Source: Alopecurus myosuroides | Lineage: Eukaryota > Streptophyta > Magnoliopsida > Poales > Poaceae | Length of the DNA: 64,000 nucleotides | Assembly (NCBI GenBank): GCA_028641055.1 | Contig: CM054062.1 | Coordinates: 16,797,639-16,861,638 of the forward strand | Reading direction: 5' to 3' | Shown: piece after piece, positions 56,992-64,000 of the stretch | Layout: every line of letters starts with the position of its first letter | Numbering within the stretch: position 1 is the stretch's first letter | The notes under the pieces: model-generated | What the model was told of the DNA's origin: nothing | What the model saw: only the letters and a program-made list of their open reading frames with translations | Database searches by the model: none | Translations under genes and position numbers: made by a program

Positions 56992-57978
56992 TGTCGGGGG
57001 GCTACCCCGGGTAAGGCAAAGCTTGGTGTGAATTGGTATCTAATTGCAAACGATGATGGTGTGTTGGAAACCACAAGAGGAAGGTGTGATGAGCAAGTGG
57101 CAAGAATGTCCCTCGGTTAAGAACCAAGGTTATCAATCCAGTAGGAGGAACAGGATCTCGGGAAGGTTGATGCCACTGACGGTGGTGCTGGCGCTTCACC
57201 GGTGTCAGCAACAACGTGGAACCTGCACACAATACAACCAAAATACTTTGTCCCAACGGTACAGTGAGGTTGTCAATCTCACCGGTCTTGCTGAAAACAA
57301 AGATTAGACGTATAGTGTGGAAAATGATGTATGCTTGCAGTAAGTGCTCACGAGATCTAAACATGGAGGCATATGAGGAGAAGACAACCATCTAGCTATA
57401 GCTACGAACCCGTAGTCCAAGGATGAACTACTCACGCATCACTCCGAAGACATGCATGGTGATGTACAAGCCTCCGGTGATGATCTCCTCTCCGGCAGGG
57501 TGCCGGAAACAGCTTCAGAACCCCACTGATATAGGGTTGACGGTGACGGCGGCTGCGGAACTTTTCGAGGATTTTTTATCAGGTGTTCAGGGTTTTCCAT
57601 CCGGGGGGAATAAATAGGCGAAAGGGCAGAGGCGGTGGAGCCCTCAGGGCACCACACCACCCCCTGGCGCGGCCAAGGGGGCGCCACCCCATGGTGTGGG
57701 AACCCTGTTGCCCCTCTTCGTCTCCTCTTCGGTCTTCTGGATGCTTCCGGGGAAAATAGGCACTTCGGGCTTCATGGGGTCCAATTCTGAGAATATTTCC
57801 AAAACAACTTTTCTGAAAAATAAATAGCAGAAAACAGGGAACTGGCACTTGGCATCTTGTTAATAGGTTAGTCCCGGAAAACGTGTAAAAATGACATAAA
57901 TAAGGGAGAAAACATGTAGCAATTGGCATAATATTATCATGGAGCATCAGAAATTATAGATACGTTGGAGACGTATCA
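56992..57978 (-). repeat. LTR of an older Athila/Sabrina-like element
   Basis: 987 bp, from TGTCGGGGGGCTACC to GAGACGTATCA on the plus strand. On the minus strand it begins TGATACGTCTCCAACGTATC, typical of Sabrina-like gypsy LTRs. It adjoins a purine tract (minus strand AACTTGGGGATGCT, just right of 57978), so it is the 3' LTR of a minus-oriented element. No duplication could be verified. Confidence 0.7.
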
Positions 57979-58401
57979 AGCATCCCCAAGTTTTGTTCCT
58001 ACTCGTCCTCGAGTAGGTAAACGATAAAAAAATAATTTCTGAGGTGACATGCTACTAACACAGTCTTGATCATAAAAATGTAAAGGCATATGCAAGCTGA
58101 GATCATAGAACTTCAAACACAAACATGATAAATAGAACTTTAATAATAAAGCAAAGCAATAACTTTTCATCATGAAGAGTATCTCAAACAAAGGATCATG
58201 AGAAACAATGCAAAGACAGATAAAAGTCTGTTTCAGGTATAGAGAAAGCATGGCAAAGTGATATTTCGCTAGTCCTTCAGAGTGGGGCAAAACATAAATG
58301 CCAGGACACCTTCAAAGTTCATGAGTAAGACTAGAGCAAATGATTTAAGAACAAATTATATCACATCATGAAGTAATTATTGATGTTTATGGGAAAGTGC
58401 A
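57979..58401 (-). other. internal remnant of the Sabrina-like element
   Basis: AT-rich 3' internal part, not coding. The piece AACATAAATGCCAGG...CACCT...AAGTTCA at 58285-58320 matches 45660-45690 in the Athila-like element, showing common descent. Cut at 58401 by the next gypsy insertion. Confidence 0.65.
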
Positions 58402-58974
58402 TGTCGGATATATACCGAATAGGGGTATAGAAGATGGTAGACAAAAGAGCTGGACTACCAGGGTGGCCTGCAAGGTAATGGGCTTAGGTCCATTGGGCGG
58501 CCCAGTAGTCCGACGCGCAGAAGCCGGATTCTAGAAGAACCCGGATCACGGCACGCGTGATCTGGCTTGGAGGAGAAGACGGATTCCTTACTTTCCAAGT
58601 TACAAGTTAAACGTAGTCTTCCAGGTTTCTGGTTCTGTAAGCCCTAATCCGGCTATTATATAAAGCCGGACGGGAGATAGATTTCATAAGTTCCTTTAGT
58701 TCCAAGGTTCTAGGTTCAAGCTCAAGCCTTACGCAACTCGCCGGGAAGTTCATCCTCGACGAGTAGCTGGATCTATTCCCTTACATTGTAACCTTATTAT
58801 ACGGGCTTTAGTCCCACATAGTGAGAAGTGCAGGAGTAGGTACGCCGTACTGTCGCGACGTACTGAACCTGGGTAAATCCCGTGTTCTGTGTTACTACGC
58901 TATCCCGTTACCCCACGTCTCTACCGTAGTCTCATGGCACCCCAGTCTATGAAAACTACTACGATGTCTCGACA
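58402..58974 (+). repeat. 5' LTR of the Tat/Retand-like element
   Basis: 573 bp, TGTCGGATATATACC...ATGTCTCGACA, with inverted ends TGTCG/CGACA. TATATAAA box at 58657-58664. Confidence 0.85.
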
Positions 58975-58976
58975 GT

Positions 58977-58994
58977 TGGCGCCCACCGTGGGGC
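58977..58994 (+). promoter_or_regulatory. primer-binding site of the Tat/Retand-like element
   Basis: TGGCGCCCACCGTGGGGC two bases after the LTR, the usual site of plant Tat-clade gypsy elements. Confidence 0.85.
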
Positions 58995-59197
58995 AAACGA
59001 CGTCAGGAGTGAAGTTCCGATCTGGGATATTAGGCGGGATCGGAAGATCGATCACGCTCGGAAGCTTGGAATTCGACGACGACGTCGGGCGCTTCCTCGA
59101 AAACGGATCCTACATCCCGGCGCAAAACCATCTGGTAAGTGCCTGCGTTTTACCGATTGGATCTGCTAATATCTTTATCGGATTAACCGCGGAAGCA

Positions 59198-61660
59198 ATG
59201 GGGTTTTGCGGTGAAAGCAATTATCTCCCACCCGCCCTATACCCAGTCGAAGACGACTATGATGCCGGATTTTGCTCAGATCGCCGACAAAACAGTGATA
59301 CGCACTTTATCGGCATGGTGCAATCCGAGATCGCCGAAAACACGGATGACGGAAATCCCGTGCAAGAGGCAGACAACGATACACCCGTCACAGAGACGGA
59401 AGAACCAATACCCGTCACAGAGATGGAAGATCCGACATCCGTCAACCAGACGATGAACTCGGAAACAGAGTCCGTGCTTGCCGCCATTGAGGCGAGATTG
59501 GAGTCGGAAACCGGATCGGATAACTTCTCCGAAGACGAAGATGATGATGCCTTCGTAAGAAAAGTTAAATCCTTTCAAGAGGGGTTCCATGAAGTGCTAA
59601 TGGCAAAACCAGCTGATACAACGGGTGCCGATAGCCAGGAAAGCCCTAAAACCCCTCCGCCAGCAGAGGAGAGGGAAGACGGAGAAACTTCTCCGATATT
59701 TCCTAATGTCAAGGAGATGACAGAGGATGAACCTGTCAAAAAACCTCCCTCTTCCAAGAAAAAGCACCGTGCTTCTAAAAAACTCCAGTACAAACTCCGG
59801 AAGAAAAAGTCAGCTGATCTCGCTGATGAAAACCTGGAAGTTGGAGATATTAGTGGCACAAAGCCTACGGAAAAGAAATCTAAGGAAATCACTGCTCCGC
59901 CAATGACAGAACTGGAAGAGCAAGAACTATTACAAACTCCAGTGGGACCCAATGAACCCCCTGAGATGCTGGAAGCCAGGAGACAAGCTTTCCAACGGCA
60001 ACAGCAACAACTGCTTAGATCTCGGCAACACCTCCAACAAACCCATAATGACATCAAAATTATGAAGGAAGAAATTGAGGAGTACGAGAGAAAGCACAGA
60101 TCTGCCTTAAAACCTACAAGGTTACCCGGAATTGCAAAACCGGAAGAACTGCCGCCGAAAGAAAGGTTCTATAACCCATCTTGGCAAAAGCAGTTAAACG
60201 GCAAAGATGCTAAGGGCGAACCAATATACAAAACCGCAGCCGAAAACGCGGAAGCAGCGTTCGCCATCTTGAACAATGATCTGTACTCCAACGGGGAAAA
60301 ACTCCAAGGGGTGTATGCCTTCCTAGGAAAAGCATTACAGCAGCAACAGCGAGGACAAGAGCGATCAGGGAGGCTGCATGATAATTCCGCCCTCTGCAAA
60401 ACTGTTACTTGCGCTGCTGGAGCACCTGGACCGGAAGAACCCGGAGATTCGGATAAAAAAGAGGATCCGAGAAAAGACAAGAAAAACCCCGACAACCGGG
60501 ACGCAGCGTCTAGAACCGGACCTCATCTCCCGAAAGATGGATATAAACCACACGATCGGGAAGACAAACACCGGAATGACGGCAAAATAATGCCACCTCC
60601 AAGAAACCCAGCTGAAAAAGCTGGAAGATACGATACACCTCACAGGCGTGAAAGATCTCGGACACCGCCCAAAGATAAGGAAAGGTACAGGAGCAGGACT
60701 CCACCTAATCCCAGAGGGCGTGACAACGGAAGAGATAGAGATAACCTCGGAAAAACGCGTCCGCGTAACAATGGAAAAGAAAGGAGCAGATCCCCTTCTG
60801 TCCATTCAGCCGGGAGATATTCTGCACACATTGACAGAGCAGAAAAGGATGATCTATACTTTGGTCCTAAGTGTTTTACTGACAGGATCCGAAGGATAAC
60901 CCTGCATTCTGGCTTTGCCAAAGTTGGTCCAACTTACCAAAAATATACCGGCAGTACAAACCCGGATACCTGGCTTTCAGATTATTACACATCCGTCCAG
61001 ATCAACAACGGGACAGACCTGGAAGCTGTCAAGTTTCTTCCCCTAATGTTGCTAGACGGAGCCAGAGATTGGATTAATGGTTTACCATCAAGAACTGTCG
61101 ACAGTTGGGATGATATGGCGAGAGTATTTACTCAGCATTTTCGAGGAACATACAAACGCCCAAATAGCATCAACCAGCTGAACCGTTGCACCCAATTTGA
61201 AGACGAACCATACGTGGATTTCATCTCCAGATGGACTGCAATGAAGAATAGTTGCTCTGGAGTAACTTACGTACAAGCAATGCATGCTTTCGTCAATGGC
61301 CTAAAACCCGGACTTGTACCGTTCATGGTTGGCTCTAAAAAGCACAAAGATCTCGGATCTATGCTTACAACCGCTAATGAGCATGCTGCAGCCGAAGACG
61401 ATATCAGAGCAAGAGGAGGCAATATTGAGTCACTGATACTGGCCAAGAAAACACCTCGTTCTGATAAAAAAGGAACTCCGGAGTCAACGACAAAGCCCAA
61501 GGAGGTTAACTTAGCCTTTGGAGGAGAAAAAGGGAACAAGTGGAAAGGCCGCAGTCCGGATCCCATCAATTACACTCCTGGAGAATGGGAGAGAATTAAG
61601 TCGGAACCCTGCGTCCACCACTCTCAGTTTGGGAAACCAACCCACACGAACGCGCAATGA
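59198..61660 (+). CDS. Tat/Retand-like gag
   Basis: Frame open from 58889 (inside the LTR) to TGA at 61658-61660. The first ATG after the primer site is 59198, though an earlier start is possible because the same frame is open before it. N-terminal half is acidic and Pro/Lys-rich with a Gln-rich coiled stretch (about 59980-60060) and an Arg/Asp/Arg-Ser-rich segment (60450-60850). The C-terminal half is the retrotransposon gag domain: YTGSTNPDTWLSDYY, FLPLMLLDGARDWINGLP, FTQHFRGTYKRP, YVDFISRWTAMKNSC. Gag ends in a spacer that leads in frame into the protease, separated only by the TGA. Large for gag, as in this clade. Confidence 0.85.
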   Translation: MGFCGESNYLPPALYPVEDDYDAGFCSDRRQNSDTHFIGMVQSEIAENTDDGNPVQEADNDTPVTETEEPIPVTEMEDPTSVNQTMNSETESVLAAIEARLESETGSDNFSEDEDDDAFVRKVKSFQEGFHEVLMAKPADTTGADSQESPKTPPPAEEREDGETSPIFPNVKEMTEDEPVKKPPSSKKKHRASKKLQYKLRKKKSADLADENLEVGDISGTKPTEKKSKEITAPPMTELEEQELLQTPVGPNEPPEMLEARRQAFQRQQQQLLRSRQHLQQTHNDIKIMKEEIEEYERKHRSALKPTRLPGIAKPEELPPKERFYNPSWQKQLNGKDAKGEPIYKTAAENAEAAFAILNNDLYSNGEKLQGVYAFLGKALQQQQRGQERSGRLHDNSALCKTVTCAAGAPGPEEPGDSDKKEDPRKDKKNPDNRDAASRTGPHLPKDGYKPHDREDKHRNDGKIMPPPRNPAEKAGRYDTPHRRERSRTPPKDKERYRSRTPPNPRGRDNGRDRDNLGKTRPRNNGKERSRSPSVHSAGRYSAHIDRAEKDDLYFGPKCFTDRIRRITLHSGFAKVGPTYQKYTGSTNPDTWLSDYYTSVQINNGTDLEAVKFLPLMLLDGARDWINGLPSRTVDSWDDMARVFTQHFRGTYKRPNSINQLNRCTQFEDEPYVDFISRWTAMKNSCSGVTYVQAMHAFVNGLKPGLVPFMVGSKKHKDLGSMLTTANEHAAAEDDIRARGGNIESLILAKKTPRSDKKGTPESTTKPKEVNLAFGGEKGNKWKGRSPDPINYTPGEWERIKSEPCVHHSQFGKPTHTNAQ

Positions 61661-62635
61661 CGGCTAAACAAGCATATGAAAGGCAATGCAGGATCCGGAA
61701 GTAAAGGGAAGGGTTCCAAGAGGAAACCTGCCAAACAAAAGCCAGAAGCTGAAAAAGAAGACAGTGAATCGGACACTGATGACAAAATCCAGGAACAACA
61801 GCGAAAAGGCGAACCTAAATTTCCGAGAGTTGACGGAGAAGCAATGCTAACTTTCCTAGCAACCCCGTCAGCAAAGGTGGCCAAAAGGACACTTCGAGAA
61901 ATAAACGCGGTTGTTCCTGCAACCCCAAAATTCTTGAAGTATTCCAACACACCGATAATCTGGGATCAGTCTGATCATCCCGGAAATATCCCTGAACCCG
62001 GCACACAAGCTCTTGTTGTAAGCCCTATTGTTCAAAACACTAGGCTAAGAAGAGTGCTGATGGACGGAGGATCCAGCATCAATATAATGTACCTGGATAC
62101 ACTGAAGCACTTGAAGATATCCGAGTCCCAGCTCAACTACAGCAATATACGCTTCCATGGCATCGTTCCTGGCAGGCAAGCACGATCCCTAGGAGAAATC
62201 TCCCTAGATGTCACCTTCGGAGATAAAGATCACTTCCGGCAGGAAAAAGTATCCTTCGAAGTTGTGCCGTTCGAGAGCGTGTATCACGCAATACTCGGAC
62301 GTCCGGCTTTCGCCAAGTTTATGGCAAGATCTTGCTACATCTACAACAAGCTGAAGATGCCAGGACCTAAAGGAGGAGTAATCACCATTGCCGGTGATTT
62401 CAAGCTGGCAAATGAGTTGGAAAAGCAAAACGCCCTTTGCGCTCAAAGAGTTATAGCTCAGGAAGAACTGAAGGAGTTAGCCAAGGAGGTATCGCCGAAA
62501 GAAATGCCGGCAGGAAAAGAAACTCGGAAGCCAACAGATAGCTTCAAGGCATCCGAGAATACAAGACAGGTAATCCTAGATCCCAAAGATCCGACAAAAT
62601 TCGTCGTTGTAGGGACTGGGATGACCGACAAATAG
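61661..62635 (+). pseudogene. Tat/Retand-like aspartic protease region
   Basis: Same frame as gag, downstream of the TGA; longest ORF from ATG 61676 to TAG 62633-62635. The protease active site is in RRVLMDGGSSINIMYLDTL (62048-62104), flap and second half in FEVVPFESVYHAILGRPAF (about 62255). Basic Lys-rich N-terminus. The frame continues into RT after the TAG. Confidence 0.85.
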
Positions 62636-63616
62636 GAAGGCGAGCTCATCAAGTTCCTCCGTGAGAACTGGGACATTTTTGCTTGGTGTTCAGCTGACAT
62701 GCCAGGCGTACCCAGGGAACTTGCTGAGCACCAACTCAAGGTTATTCCCGGATCAAAACCCGTCAAACAAGGTCTCCGTCGATTTGACGGAAGAAGACGG
62801 AAGGCTATTGGCAAGGAAATTATCCGGCTTTTAGCAGCGGATTTCATCAAGGAGGTAATCCATACTGACTGGTCCGCAAATCCGGTACTAGTACCGAAGA
62901 AAGACACAACTGCACTCAGAATGTGTATAGATTACACAGGATTGAACAAGTTATGTCCGAAAGATAGGTTTGCGCTGCCGCGAATCGATCAAATAATAGA
63001 TGCCACTGCAGGCTCTGAGCTTTTATGCTTTTTGGATGCATACTCCGGGTACCACCAAATACGCATGAAAAAGGAAGATCAAATCAAGACTTCTTTTATA
63101 ACCCCATACGGGACGTATTACTATGTAACCATGCCTTTTGGCCTGAAGAACGCAGGAGCAACCTACCAGCGTTGTATGCAACGTTGTTTGCATAGTCAGA
63201 TTGGAAAAAACGTCCATGTTTACGTGGACGATATTGCTGTCGTAACCAAGGAAAAAGATACACTCCTTGAGGATTTGCGAGAAACTTTCGAAAACTTGCG
63301 CACTTACAAGATGAAGTTGAATCCATCTAAGTGCGTATTCGGGGTTCCCTCAGGAAAACTTCGGGGTTTCATCGTTTCTCGCAGAGGAATAGAAGTTAAC
63401 CCGGAAGAGATCAAGGCAGTCTCGAACATCTCGGAACTTACGTGTGAAAAAGGTGTCCCAGAATTGCCGAGTTCCGCCACAGCCATAAAAAGATTTCTTA
63501 GTTGGCTGGGGGCTAAAAACCTACCATGCTTCAAGCTGCTGAAAAGTTTCGACAAGGTCAAGTGGATCGCGGAAGCCTGGGAACACCTAGCAAGTTATGT
63601 CCCCTTCTGTACTTAG
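62636..63616 (+). pseudogene. Tat/Retand-like reverse transcriptase, 3' truncated
   Basis: RT with LRENWDIFAW, VPKKDTTALRMCIDYTGLNK, FLDAYSGYHQIRM, TPYGTYYYVTMPFGLKNA and the catalytic YVDD at 63221-63232, all intact. After RLL-type thumb motifs (AIKRFLSWLGAKNLPCFKLL) the frame drops into non-family residues and ends TAG at 63614-63616. RNase H and integrase, expected next, are absent; the following DNA is non-coding. Confidence 0.88.
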
Positions 63617-64000
63617 TTCAAATCTATGTAAACATCTTTTGAGATCATGAAATAAAGTTGTCGGAATGCTGTCATCTATTTTTCTTATAAGTGCAAAGTG
63701 CTTCCGCCTCATCTATTTCCCAATGATCTTACAAATTTCTCAATGTTAACCCGAATTGTGCTTGCGTACTCGGCGTTACATAACTGAATGATTTTTCAGC
63801 CTTTTAACGGCTAAAGGAAACTTGAATTGCCTGCGTGCCCAAGTTTCACTAAAAAATTTCCTTGTTTTTCTAAGTCTTTATCTGATCGTGCGTATGCTGG
63901 GTTACTGGAACTAGTTAGTAAAAATGCCTTTAGCATGATTCATGTTTTCGAGTTTCAAAACTGCTTGGTTCGTCCCCAGTTACTCGGCATAACGATTCAT
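63617..64000 (+). other. non-coding region after truncated pol
   Basis: AT-rich, no coding likeness. Contains CTCGGCGTTACATAACTGA and CTCGGCATAACGATTCAT, an imperfect repeat that resembles the 3' internal region of Tat-clade elements. Suggests a deletion joins RT directly to the 3' region. Confidence 0.5.

Larger units (their letters stand above)
58402..64000 (+). mobile_element. Ty3/gypsy retrotransposon, Tat/Retand-like, partial in window
   Basis: 5' LTR, primer site, gag, protease and RT are present; the 3' LTR lies beyond the window. The primer site TGGCGCCCACCGTGGGGC and the gag type suggest the Tat/Retand group. Pol breaks off after RT, so this copy looks non-autonomous. GTGCA before 58402 is the likely left target duplication. 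Confidence 0.88.

Noticed and set aside
58889..59197. Gag starting at 58889
   Set aside because: That start is a GTG inside the LTR and upstream of the primer site; the frame is open there but translation from it is unlikely.

Overview
The window is nuclear DNA of a grass, most likely a Pooideae species such as a wheat, barley, rye or oat relative. The evidence is plant-type introns (GT..AG), Stowaway MITEs with CTCCCTCCGT ends and TA target duplications, Angela/BARE-like and Sirevirus copia elements, Athila-like gypsy elements, and GC-rich first exons. Nothing prokaryotic or organellar was seen. Species assignment is inference.

Layout. 1-7620: a GC-rich hairpin segment with a MULE-like end, a decayed MuDR-type (MULE) transposase gene (1072-3955), and three kinds of tandem repeat (about 204 bp, 325 bp and 356 bp units). 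7624-15413: a complete but mutated Ty1/copia element (Angela/Tork type) with TSD GAAAT. 15419-16742 plus 28571-29024: a small frameshifted host-type gene, split near its 3' end by a Sirevirus-type copia element in minus orientation (16774-28570, TSD GCGGG). That element carries an extra, apparently spliced ORF after RNase H. 29025-29542 (-): a small GRF-like zinc-finger/membrane-anchor gene with a 1-nt frameshift.

30490-36651 is the gene island. A four-exon NADPH-dependent 2-alkenal/double-bond reductase (+, 342 aa) faces a four-exon GT14 glycosyltransferase of the GlcAT14 (arabinogalactan beta-glucuronosyltransferase) type (-, 434 aa). Both have intact reading frames after splicing and look functional. 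A Stowaway hairpin lies in intron 3 of the GT14 gene.

36652-58401 is intergenic DNA with MITEs and a nest. A Sirevirus-type LTR (about 40.2-53.75 kb, forward) is interrupted by a solo LTR (41587-42984, TSD CAAGG) and by a non-autonomous Athila-like gypsy element (43971-53579, minus, TSD GTGCA). The Athila-like element keeps gag, protease and an env-position ORF but has lost RT, RNase H and integrase. After further intergenic DNA comes a Sabrina-like LTR remnant (56992-57978). A Tat/Retand-like gypsy element (58402 to beyond the window end) is inserted in that remnant's internal part; its pol is cut off within or just after RT.

The most interesting signals are: (i) ORFs in the env position of the copia Sirevirus and of the gypsy Athila-like element that seem to share a motif pattern; (ii) a cluster of LTR-type CpG palindromes placed just 5' of the spliced Sirevirus ORF; (iii) a 356-bp satellite-like array; (iv) three separate genes broken by single-base indels in homopolymer runs, which may be real decay or assembly error.
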